Shown: piece after piece, positions 1-13,000 of the stretch | Numbering within the stretch: the stretch's first letter is position 1 | How the letters are laid out: every line of letters starts with the position of its first letter | Assembly: GCF_021018895.1 (NCBI RefSeq) | Contig: NC_079387.1 | Coordinates: 10,339,083-10,403,082 of the forward strand | From: Seriola aureovittata | Taxonomy: Eukaryota > Chordata > Actinopteri > Carangiformes > Carangidae | Direction: 5' to 3' | DNA: 64,000 bases | Made by a program: the position numbers and the translations under genes | The notes under the pieces: model-generated | Seen by the model: only the letters and a program-made list of their open reading frames with translations | Told to the model about the DNA's origin: nothing | Databases searched by the model: none

Positions 1-303
1 GTAAAGTATGTAAAGTAATTCTGGTGTGAATCATGGTTCACATCTTAACCTCTTGGCTCATAGTGAAGCTTTTAATTTCTCTTGAGCACTTGAGTGTTGT
101 TGTTATTTGTATAAATTTCCATTCCCTCCTCCCATATTTTACAAAATACATTACATGCGACCAAAATGCAACTTGACCGTTCACAACCTCAAAGAGCGCC
201 GTAAATCCTTTGTAAATATCCCCATTAATGTCTTGAAGTGGCACTAGATCAGAAGCATGGTCAACCAAAATGCAGAACGGGATTACAGATTAAAAAGTCT
301 TAC
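1..303. other. Intron of slc4a10 at the left edge
   Basis: The stretch follows the donor of the last visible slc4a10 exon. I see no coding exon, RNA gene or repeat in it. A minus-strand open frame at 38-268 has no family resemblance and no splice sites. Confidence 0.6.
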
Positions 304-368
304 TTGTAGTGTCCCTCCAGTGGCACCTGAACAATGCCTTCCTCCTCTGCAATAATACTGTGTTCCTC
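304..368 (-). CDS. slc4a10: slc4a10 coding exon 23, last one inside the window
   Basis: The exon encodes [21 protein letters not shown] plus two bases. The acceptor is tttttctccag and the donor is AA|gtaaga. It corresponds to the SLC4A10-specific C-terminal segment that precedes the DDPSVINISDEM region of mammals. That next segment was not found in 1-303, so the gene continues beyond the left edge. Confidence 0.85.
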
Positions 369-3300
369 CTGGAGAAAAAGATTAAAAAAAGAAAATCTAA
401 AACTCTGCATGGCGAGCAGCTGCACTGGTGGAATGAAAAGGTTTTTGGGTGCTTTATTACTGCACCTCTTCTGCAGCATCCTCCAACTTCTTCTTCTTCC
501 ACTCCGGCATCAAGTCATCCAGCCAGCTCAGCTCCCTCTTGGTGAACATGAAGTCCAGCAGCTTACGAATAAACACCAGGGCCAAGACCTGGAGCGGCAC
601 AAACAGATATCGACAGTCGCATGCATTATGCACACAAATACACAGTGCAGGCATACGCAGATAAAGACACTCATGTTACCATCATGGGGAAGACGATGGC
701 AGCCTTGGAGGTCTTGATGATCCACAACAGGGCCAAGCAGCTGAGCTGGACGATGGTGAAGAGGTGGACCTTCCTCAGAGGGACGTGGCGAAGGTAGATG
801 AAGTCCGGCTGGTGTTTGGCCGGCATGCCGAACAGCCTGAGTCGGTCGAAGAACTGCAATGATACAAACAGACGTACATTAAGAATTCAACCACAATCTT
901 TTCCGGATTAGTTCTTCTGATAAAACACCAGCAGAGGGAATCTGGACTCACCTGAATACCTCTGAGTGAGGACGCCCCCATGTACAGAAAGACTCCGTAC
1001 AGCACAGGCATGGGGATAAACTGGAGACGGACAGAGCAACATTTCATTTATAAGAGGGATTTAGAGAAGTCTCACTTAAAGTTTAGGTACATATGTTTGT
1101 TTTTCATAATGTAATGGAATAATAATGAAATACTGTCTGAATTGTCTTTTAACGTAAATGTATTATGTTTATAATTTTTCTTTTCATAGTTTTTTTTTAG
1201 TTTCGTTTTTTAAAACTAGTAAAAATGTGTCAGCCTCTTGTGGCCGAAATGAGTATTACAAAAACAAACACAAAAAAAAAAAATGAAAAGAAAAATGATC
1301 CTGGGCTTCCATACAAGATTTTATGGAAATGTCCAGGACATCGTTCTTACATAAAATATCTGACGGTAAAACAAATTCTACATAAAATTAACAGGCTTTA
1401 CAATATTTCTTTTCAGTTTCTATAAATATTTTTAATACAGAAACCACAAACTATGACCTCATTAATGTAATAATAATGAACGTGGGTGTGGATGCTTTTG
1501 CCCTGACCTTCAGCACAGAGGTCATGAAGACCGAGCAGCCCATCAGGGTGAAGATCATGAGGCCGGTGAATCGCTGCTCTCGGATGCCCAAGAACTTGGG
1601 CTGCTCTCCGGGGGCGGAGCACTCCGACTCCAGCTTCAGGCTGTTGACGTGGGAGATGGAGAGCACGGTGGCTGCCACGAACCACGGCAGGCCCATCACC
1701 GAGCACACTCCCAGCATCACCCCCACCACAAACAGGTCCAGGTGGTAGCCACAGCCTTTCTGTGGGACGCAGACGGCGGACAGCGGGATTTAGATATAAT
1801 GGAGCTTTAATTAACTGTGTTGTTCTGTGTTTGTTTGAAATACCTTCAATTTGTGCTCCTTCCTGTTGATGATGACAGCTGTGATCTGCTGGTCCATAAA
1901 AATGAGGATGGTGCAGAGGAGAGCTGGGATGAAGGTGATGATGGTGGTCCACCAGGGGTTGGGCCCCACAGGGTTTATAACCCAGCCACGATCATCCCTG
2001 GTTGGCTGAGGGACAAAAGACAAATGTAAACTTTTATGACAGATTTTTACTCATTATCAGTATTTTGGATTGAAGATCCAATTGCAGTTTGTTGAGATCT
2101 AAGGGCGACTGTACGTTTCACTATAATCCTGCAACATTAAATAGCCACTCATGAGTATTATCATTACATCATCATATCAAGGTATAATCATTCTTATAAC
2201 CAGGAATAATATGTCTTTCTCTTAGTTTATAAATCTGAATCTTTAATTCAATTTCAATTTTTTAAATCTTCATAAAATTAATGTTATATATATTTTCTTC
2301 TGGACTTACTTTGAAATTGCTGGGGACCTGTAATTTAGGGGAGGGGATCCCCAGGGCGTAATCTACTAACACCATAGTGAGGATGGTGATGAAGACGGCG
2401 AAGTCACTGATGATGGAGCGCACCTGGATGGAAGACAGGGACACCATCAGGTCCATGTTACAGCCAAATATGCTCCTATAACCTGACTACAGTGTACAGT
2501 GTCATCACCACAAGGTGGCGCCGGCATGCTATACATTAGCGTGTCAGCATCACGCCACACATTACACTCACTGAGTGTCATCTCAATGATAAATCATAGA
2601 AATTCCACACATAGAACGGCCACACAGGTTGTAGGAGGTTTTGCTGTGTCTCTCAACAACCAATAGATGGCAGCATGATCTAAAATGAGAGGCAAAGATG
2701 TGGCATGTCAACCAGTTTCAGTGTGATTTCAGACCCATGGTAAAATGAGAAGTAAATGGAGGGCTGCATAATTAATGAGGCAGATTCAATTTTGCAGCTG
2801 TCATGCTCCTGAAAGTGTGTGCGCTTCAAGAAGAACGACTGGTATAAAAGGTTTTAAAACAGCCGGTAACGAGCTGGTGTATGTGCATTATTTGGGGGTG
2901 GTTAAAGTGTGACACGTACCTTGGTGGGGAAGTAGCGGCTTGTCTTGAACTCCTTGAGGAAGGCGGACATGAAGACGGTGGAGAAGAAGAGGACCACGCA
3001 CCAGAAGAGGACATCGGGGATGTAGGGGCCGTGGGGGCCGCAGGCGGTGCCTTCAAACTCCCCGTGCAACATCTCGCACTCCTACTGGCACCAGAGGACA
3101 CAGTGATGATGATGGTAATGATAATTAGGATGATGAGGAGAAGGCGGCCGGGGATAATGATGCCAGTGAAAATGATTAGAGTGACAGTGGAGATGAGGGC
3201 GATGATGGATATCGGTGTCAGTGACGAATTAGTGAAGAGCGTTCAGCTACTTTATTTTTTATATACTACATAGATATTTAAAGCATCAATTTGAATACAA

Positions 3301-5424
3301 TGCCAGTGGCTTCGTGTTGCTGTGCCTCGCTGCACGAGCATGTGTGGGAGTGATGCAACAGGCCACCGCTGGCATGACTGATTTGAGCCCGACAGTGAGA
3401 GAATCCACTCTTCACACTGCATCTCCATGCTCATTCTGCACGGATAAATCCTGTGAAATCCTGCCCACATGTTCTTAATCCCCGCCTAGACTTATGACGC
3501 TTCTTGATAAAGCGAAGCGCGGGGGACACGAGACTCAGCGCGGCGGTGCCAGGCTGGAACTTTCTTGGGCATTTTGTTTGTGCCGTTTCATTTCGGGTTA
3601 AGCGGCTGTGATTTAAAGCGTCATCTGTGTCCTCGTCGCCTCGGCATCAGACCGGTGTTTACACATCAAGATCTTCTCTGGCTTCTTTAACCATCATTAG
3701 AAGTTTACTTGAGCCCGTTCTGTCATCTACTGTATCTCTATCTCACGTGTTCCTTACCTTGACCTCCAGCATGGTCCAGTTGACCTGCGAGGCCGTGATG
3801 TTCCTCTCCTCCCAGAAGCGCAGGGTCTCGTTGCTGGGGTACCTGGGCTCCACACAAGCGCACCTACAGAGGATAGAAGAAGAAGATCACACTTCAGAGA
3901 CTTCAGGAAGAAAATCAAGCTAAAATGTTTAAACTGCTTACACACAAAAACTTTATATATCACACAGTTTCTGAAACCTGTCACTCAAAGCACAGGCTAC
4001 ATATGAGAGAGACTACACTGAAAGTCCAACATGGCATCCATAATTCAACCTTTCAGAAACGAGAACAGGTACGAACATCATGTATATCTTAATGGCTGCT
4101 TCACTTTACAGACTTACTTTTGAACAGGTGTGAAAGCAGTTGTAAAAAACACTGAACTGGTGGTGAGACAAAACAAGTGGGTTCAACATGTCTGTTTGGG
4201 CATTTCTTGACATTTTATAAGCCAAACAAGGTGTTTAATAATTGACACAATAATGGACAGTCTAGGCGACACAGTAATGACCATAATCAGTATTTGCAGC
4301 CCCGTTAATACCCACATATTCCCTTTCACACCACTTCCGAACAGGTTCAGCCATCAACATGAAGTGACTCATTCTGCTGCCATTTTACAAAACTAAATGT
4401 CATCATCTCCTGCTGTTCACGACACTAGAATAGAAAACCACAGAAGGAGCTGTTGGCTTGACACAACCATTGGTCCGCCCTATGTGACGGGGTAAAGCAT
4501 GACGCTCCTGACACAGACACACACACACACACACGCACTCAACGTGGGATTATTCATCATAAAGTAAAAACACATTACTACAGAGCCGGACAGTGCGTCT
4601 ACTACACCACTGCACCATCTGTCGTCCCATCATGCAGCAAACCACTTGAGCACGGGTGTGTAAATGTGCTAAGTTTAATACAGTGTGCGTGCAACAGCAA
4701 GGACTACATCAGTGCGTTTACACTTTATATTCAACCTTCTTATTGTCATCTTTCTCTAAGGCTGCAAAGTGATTATTTTCATTGTGATCTCTTGATAATT
4801 TTGATTTGTCAATACATTTTTTTGTCCACTAAATGATAGAAAACAGTTAAAAATGTCCATTAAATTTGAACAAAACCCAAGTTTACACATTCAAATGTCT
4901 TGTTTTAGCCCAGCAACAGTCCAAAGACTCAGAAAAGCAGCAAATATTCACATTAGTGAAGCTGGAACCAGAGATCGATTATCATCCTTGATGTGATTCA
5001 TTTGTCTCTTTGCCACATCTGCATTAAATGCACAGGCATTTATCACTGTGATTACTTTGATGATGAAGAAAACTTAATTTGTGGAGAAAATAGTGAAAAA
5101 AAACACAAATGCATCAGTGCAACAAACATAAAAAAAAGAGCACTAGTGTTTTTCAGAAAAGCACTTACGAGTATTGCGTGAGTTTCTGAAGGTTGTTGTT
5201 TTTGTTGATGGGGTAATGCACTCCCAGGTGGATTAGCTTCTCCAGGGCCTCGTAGATGAAGATGATGCATATCAGCGACGCAAAAGCTTCTTCAGTGAAG
5301 CGTGTGATGTAACAGACAAGTGAGCTGGCATCAGTGGCCACCAGCAGCAGACAGAAGAAGGCCGTCCACAGGCCAATACAGGCCCTCAGGGAGAGGTAGG
5401 AGAGGCCGTAGTCCCTGAGAGACA

Positions 5425-5459
<35 letters not shown>

Positions 5460-7057
5460 AGGAGTGAAGGGGTAAGCATTAGGTAAAGCATCCCTACTCA
5501 GGCAGAAAAGGACACACATCCACCTTTCGAAACAGAAATGTTCTACTATCACAAAAGCCCAAAGAATAACCCACTTGCAGAACTTGAAGAGGATCTTCTC
5601 GAAGACAAGAACAGGCCCCGTGCTGCCCAGGATGGTGAGAGGCTGACCAGCGAAAAGAGAGTAGGCGATTCCCGTCATGGAAGCTCCAAACAGGGACTCG
5701 ATAGCACTCTGGAAACACAGGGAGTAATGATCTGAATCACAGACGCATCTCACAGTTGATATTGTCATATTTTCTCAGCATTAATTGCACATACTGTGAA
5801 TTTCCGTTGATGTTTAGCAGGTTCAGCATCTTAGTTTAGCGTGTTAGCATGTTAACACTAGTTTATATAATGATATTTCAGCTTGGTTCAACCAACAGGC
5901 CGACGTTTCCCTTCCTGTAGCTGCGCTGCTAGCACGGCTAAAAACACACCACAGGCTTGCTGTGCTATAGGCTGTGTGAGAATAAGTGGGCGACATCAGA
6001 GGTTCAAAGGAGCTTATATCTTCCCTTCTTAGAGCAACTTGTTTTCAAGGTGCCTTTCAGCAAGACGTGTCAACTCTCTGACTTAAAACAGCTTGTGTTC
6101 TGAGTCACGTCTTCCCTGGATGTATGCAGCGTAAAAAGATCTGACCTTGTTTGCGAAACCGTTTCAAACTTCCACTCTCGTCCTTGCCGGTGCAATAAAA
6201 TGACAAAACACGGTTGTGATCACAGCGTTTGCTGTGTAAAGACGTTTCTTACCACACGTCCCTCTGTGGCCTCCCCCAGGAGCCCGCCGAAGGTGATGAC
6301 AGGTGACATGCAGGCGCAGTAGAGGAAGAGGAAAGAGGCCAGACACTGCAGACTGACGGCATCCGTGTAGTCGGAAAGGTAGTGAGGAGCCTTTCGCTTG
6401 ATGTCAAAGACAAAGCCGCCAAACACCCTGTGGAGAAACAGGTTTGATGAGACACAGTCTATGATGATGATTTGAAACCACACACGCTAACACATCATAT
6501 AAAGACTGGAAAATTTTAGTGAAACTGTCTTGAGAAAGCTTTGGTGTTCACAGGTTCACTTGTAACCTTGATGATGCAATTAGACAGTGGTCACAGGTGT
6601 AGGGCTCCATATGTAACACATTATATATATATTTCTAATCCATACAAGAAAACCAAATGGCCTGTGGTCTCTGTAAACATTAAACAAAACACATATATCG
6701 TTGTCACCTTTGGATAGAGTCAGCCGAGCTGTTTCCCCCAGGCTTGAGTCTTTAAATATGAAGCTATAGTCGAGCTAAGCTAAGCTAAGCGCCTCCTAAT
6801 TATCATACAGACACGAGACTAGTGCTTATAATAAACTGTATCACGGTGTGTCACTGCATTGATTCAGACTGTATCACCTGCAGTACGCCGGTGCTTCTCT
6901 TCACTGCAGAACAAATGTTTGAACAGAGCGTCGGACCGCTGAGAGTACGAGCTATATCCAGTGTATTTACAGTGTCACACATGTGACCCACAAGACAAAA
7001 TATTGGAGAGGGGTAAAACATTCCCTCGCCGAGCACACACTTCTGTGTTGTTTATAT

Positions 7058-7092
<35 letters not shown>

Positions 7093-10000
7093 TTTGTACG
7101 ACTCTCTCCTGCTGCAGCAAGCCCAGACCAGGGTGAACTAGCTGGAGGTGGTTGCTATGGTAACAGTGGGCGGGACGTTACGCTTAGTCTGAGCGGTAGC
7201 AATGCCATGTCCCGGGAGGATGAGGAGGAGGAGGAGGGGGTGGTGGTGGTGGTGGGAGGGTGTGGGTGGGGGTGGGGGTTGATGGCTGGGACTGGGCCAA
7301 TCTTAGCTGGGATGAGAGCCTGTACCGCAGCATGCTGCAGCTCAGCAGCAGCACATCACTCACTGCTCTGCGCCGCACTGTCACTGACTGTAATGAGCTG
7401 GGCTCCAAGAATCCACCTGGAAGTGATGAGGCCGTTTCAGGCTGATGACAACATTTTTTTTCATCTTTATAATCCCTTCTGTAAGAAATCAATATTTGCC
7501 TTGTGAAATCATCCCGTCTCTTCGCACCTGGGAATTACTGTGAAATAAAATTCTTGATGTCAAGACTTTTTCATGTGGCTTCATCAGGGTTATAAAGAGG
7601 AATAACAACAGGCACCAGCTACTCATCCTTTCCCAAGTTCTTAGTAAAGACCAGCTACTTTCAAATTGTGATTTACTAAAACCTGGGATGATGAACAAGA
7701 GAGGAAAGTTCCAAATCACTGTTTGGTGGAACTGCTGAAAACCCACGCACCTTTCTTGTGACCTGAAGAATCTTAATAGCTTAATTAGCTTAACATATGT
7801 TTCTTTATGTAGAATCTGAAACGTAACTGAAAATGTCAGATAAAGGCAGTGGAGTGTAGAGTGGAGGGAGAAAGCAGCATAAAACAGACATAATCAAAGG
7901 GATGTATGTAATAAAAGGAGCGTGAGGAATAGTGTGAATTATTTGTGAGTGAGCACGCTCACTTGGCAAAGTGTTGTTAAATAATCTAACATTGATGCAA
8001 TATTGAAGAACGTGACGTTATGTGTGGCACAGAGTGCTCGGATAGGTCTAAACTCAAACAAAAGGTCTTTGTGGGGTTGAAGTGTGAGGATTGATAATGG
8101 GCCAGTAGGGTAGTCTGATTCTAAAGCTAAATTTATAGTTTGGGGACAGGGAGGCAGCTCACAGGCGACAGGAGGACGGGGACAAAGAAGAGCTTGAAGA
8201 GCTCAAGTCTGCACTTCACAAATCACGCTGTGTCTCTCTAAAACTTACTTCCCAGTGCGCTGGAGCTCAGGGCCGCCATGTCCTCCGTGCTCCTCTGACT
8301 CACCGAGATCTGTCACTCCGTTGGGAACGGGAGGAATCTTCCGCTTTTCCTGTGTGGTTAGGATCACCGTCAGTCAGCTGTTTGTTATAGCTCGTCATCA
8401 TAAGGACAACAAGCAAGCAAGCAAGTCATAAGGTCTCTGTCCATGTGTAGTGTGATTATAGATCAGGTCTAGGTTCTATATTAATACTGTGAAAGTATCA
8501 AAGCCTATATTCAGAAACTGAGCCTTAAAACCAGCCGTCACAACTTCCTGAACTTTGTGATGTCACAACAAAACAGTCACCCGCCTTGCCCATCCACCCA
8601 CCATCCAAACCTTGAAGGATTTGGTTTCTCTGAGTGTTTTTACCTGAAATCTGCTATATTATTATTGAATCACTCAGAAAACAGTCAGCCAATCAGAAGA
8701 GAGGCTCAGAGCCTCCTCTCTTCTGATTGGCTCACCGACCTGTTGTTACTAGAACTCCAGAGAGAAGCCTGAGAGAGGAGATGTAAAACTACACTGAGAT
8801 GGTTTTTATATCTTCTTATGGATCAACACTTCAAATAAAACACAGAAGAAGATGGAGCTTTAAATCTCAACTGGAAACACCGGATGTTAATTCCAACATA
8901 CATTTAAGGTTAAATGACACGATTGATTTCTTATGCATGAATCTAGCATGTTCATCAGCATAACAATGTGATTGCACAGTGGTGCATCATTAATTCACAA
9001 CAGGAGCAAAAGGACAAAGAGGAAAAGACAAATAAGACCTGAAGCAAACTGTATCTGAAGCTGCTTTCTGTCAGATAACAAAAATTTCTCCCCCCAAACA
9101 AGATGGCAGATCACTTTCCAGAGTACACCAAAATAACTAATGGAGGAAAAATAACTAATGTTTTGTAGAGGATTGAGAGCAGAACCCCGGGGAGCGGCAT
9201 CAAAGCACAGACTACAACACAGTTGAGATTAGAGGAGAACGCAGATGTTTAAATATTTCTAAGCAGAGGGGACTCACAGGCGCATTATGAAAGAACAGTG
9301 ATATATAAACTCTGCACAGCCACAGAATGGGGAGTTATGTGCTTTAGCTTTTTAAGTGGCAGCAATGGACGGCATCATCCTTTTTTACAAAGTGATACAA
9401 GAAGTGTTTTTCTCATTTAAATGTGAAAAGAAACTCACCTGAGAGGGCACATTTTTGGGAGGCTCTATTCTGATGGAGGGGTCCCACTCTCCGGGGGGTA
9501 ACACCGTCACCTGGTCCAGAAACTCGTCAATGCCCGCCACCAGGTCGTTCCTGTCTTTGGCTTTGTAAGCGACATCATGGAAAATCTGCAGAGGAGACGG
9601 TGATTTAAATAATTATTGCTTTAATAGTCGCTGAATCACTGAGTGCATTTTCATGGATTTACAGATGGAAACTCGTATACCAGCGTGACACGGGGTTTAT
9701 CCAGCAAAGGATTATTCCTGCCTCCATACATAATGGAAAAAAAAAAACCATTCAGAACATTATCATACTAAGTGAATCTACAGATGAATATGGTGCTTTC
9801 ATATGTCAGTCTATTTGTTTCTCATAAATAAGATAATAGTTTATTTATATGGAATACAGAATATGATTTTTGCTCGCAGCAGCTGAAAAGTAAATCACAG
9901 TGACGGGTCAATTCACTTCCATATATGATGATGAAGTAGGTAGGCATCCGCACGCCTCTATTTTCAAACATCCCAGAGGGGAAATGCCAGTGAAAATAGG

Positions 10001-13000
10001 CAACATCTGGCTCTGATGATGGTCAGTAATATTAGCTCAAAGCTGCACTGTGGGAAATCCTGCCACATTTTCATGTCATACTCTTTTGATCCACAAAGGT
10101 CAGATACTCAAGTACTCCATTTGTTTAAGTACAGTATGTACCATTTTGAGGTACTTGTACTTGACTTTTTTATTTGCGATTACGTCTTTAACTTCAGTTA
10201 AAAAAATCAGAAGTTCTTAAACTAAGGCCTCACCTCATCGGTCATCAGAGTAGCAATAGACCGGCCAATTTCATGATACTGGGGACCTTTTCCCAGAGGG
10301 CCAAGCAGGATGAAAAGAAACCTGTTCAACACAAAGGAAAACAGGTTTTGGGTAGAAGTCAAATATTTTTCTAATGAAGCATTCGGAGGATTAGTAATTC
10401 ATCTATCAAGACTTGATACATAATACAGAGAGATAAAGAGGCAAAGACTGTGTATTACCTGGTGGTGATGGGAACCTCCGCCAGGCCGTTGAGCAGCACA
10501 GCAGGAGCCAGGCGGATGAACGCCACTACAGGGCGGTCTAAGAATTCCAGCTCCCCCACCAGGACGTTGGACGCCTCAGCACCAGGAGGGATCTTCTTCA
10601 TGAAGTGGAGGTCAATCTGTGAGAGACAGAAAGAAACCAAAACAAAACATCAGCATTAATGTTTTCTTCTGTTAAAATATTGTTAGGTATAGAGGTAGAT
10701 TGTAGTGAATGGTCTCAATAAAAATTTTAAATAATGGCTGGATCCGACTCCACACAGGAAAAGAAAATAAGCTTTACTCCCATTAAATTCCAGTCAGTTT
10801 CCCAGGGCAAGAAGCCTACGGCGACCATTTCACACGTAACCCAATCTTGGTTAAATATTAGTTACTAGTTACATGTCCAGCTATCAGTGTCCGTAGATAA
10901 ACAGCAGGATCAGTGGTGGGTCTTGGCTGCTCACCTTGCTGAAGTCGACGGCGCTGTTTTCTCGGCTGACGTCCTGTTTGCCCTCATTGTTGGCCGGCTG
11001 GGACTGAGGTGAGACCGTTTGGCCTGTCAGGCAGAGCGGGAAATCGACAGCATGTCAATTTCACAGAGGCTCAGACCTATCACAACACTACTTTCCCACA
11101 CAAAGACAAAGGTCTCCAGTGAGTGGCTACAGGCTAAAGTTACAGTCTCTGAAAAACATGATACAACAGTGGACTTTTGTTGTAGGTGCTGCACCTTCAT
11201 TAGTGAAAAGGTTTAGCCCAAGTGACAAAAGATATAATATTGTACCTTTTTTTCAGACTGTACCTGATGAGTCTGTTTAATATTAATATATATCTGATAA
11301 AAAGTATCAGTGGTGCAGCTGTGATTTTAGCTAACCCTTACTCTAAATCTTTCCAAATTAAGTTTAGTAAACTAAATGAGGCGCAATCTTCAACTTTAAT
11401 TAAAAATGTACATGCATTGACATATAGGTGCTCATTAAATAGCTTTTTCAGTTTGCTTTAGTTTTACTAAAACAAAGTCAAAGATTGCTCCTTTTAAAAT
11501 TTCAGTTTTAAGTCACTGTGAAACACCAGCTGCAGCCGTTTGACTTAATCAAAGCACCTGGAGGGAAAGCAAAGGCTATGCTTCTTCAGTGAGAGTGTGA
11601 TAGTACTACCTTTAAAGAAATACTTTGACATTTTGGGAAACATGCTAATGCACTTTCTTGCCAAGAGCTAAATGAGAAGATTGATACCACTCACGTTACT
11701 GTCCAAGAAGCTACAGCTAGCAGCTGGTTAGCCTAGCTTAGCTAGCTAATTGGGAACTGCTAGCTTGACTCCGCCTAGTGGTAATAAATCATCCTGCCAG
11801 CACTTTTCAAGCTTAACCTAAGCTTAATAATTAACAGGTTATATTTAATGTATTTAATCTCCAATAACCCTACCGTAAAATGGCAAACTATTGTTTAAAC
11901 TTACGCGTTTTAGCTACGTATCAGACACGATCTCCATCCATGCGAACGCACCTGACAACGCATACACACGTAACCGTCCACGTACACTGGGCATGCGCGA
12001 GCAGGCGTAAACAGGAAGTATTTGTCAACTCTGCAGTTGATCAGTTGCAGAAAATACTACAAACGAGGAACAGTGTTCAAATGCAGAATTTAACTGCACA
12101 ACAGCTGCTCAGCTGAAATATTGTAAATTGTAAATAACTTGAAGCATTTAAAAAAAAACAACAACTTTATAATGCAAATGCTCTGTGCATTTCAATATTT
12201 TCAATACATTTTTGTTGGTTTCAATGTGAACGCTATCACTTATTCCTCTGTGTGCACATCATGTAAATATCTTTGTAAATATCTACGAATGCAAGTATTT
12301 ATGTACATACCTTCTTATTCATGGTTAGTTGTTATTTTTCTACTTTATTTTATTATTATACTTGTTTTTCTCCTTCTACCTCATTTTCCTATGTTGCAGT
12401 AACAAGTGAATTTCCCTGGTGTGGGATCAATAAAGGTTTATCTCATCTTATCTTATCTTAAGTAACACTTGTATTTCATTGTCTATGTTGTATTCACCAC
12501 TGGTAGTCAAGGCCAATAAGACCCAATCGGGCAGTGACCGTCAACGCCTGCCTCATCGTTTCCAAAGACTACAACACAACCCTGGAGTTTTCAAACTAAA
12601 ACGTTTCCAAAAGTCCTGGTTTTAGGTGCTTGAAAACTCCAGAGTAGTAAAACTAAAATGTAGTAGTGTGGATGTGGCCTTAGAGGTGCTGTTAGCTGCT
12701 TCATATTTAGCATACAGACATGAGAGTAGTATCAATCTTTTCATCTAGGTGTATGATCGTATTCCCCAAAATGTTGAACTATTCCTTTAAATCCCAAAGG
12801 CAAAAAAATGGAGATTATGTTTCGTGTCATGAAGTTAATTTACAGTGAGTAACTTCCACTATTAGTAACTGATGACTGTTATGAGTTTAGAATATGATTC
12901 CTAAATATCCTGTGGTTTTTAGTCATCAAACACATTGTTGACAATGACAAGAAGCGGAGAGCATTATCATGAAAGTACTGCAGGTATACTGCACATGCCC

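Noticed and set aside
7184..7492. Proline-rich minus-strand frame
   Set aside because: The proline run is the complement of the GGT/GGGT tract; nothing else suggests a protein.
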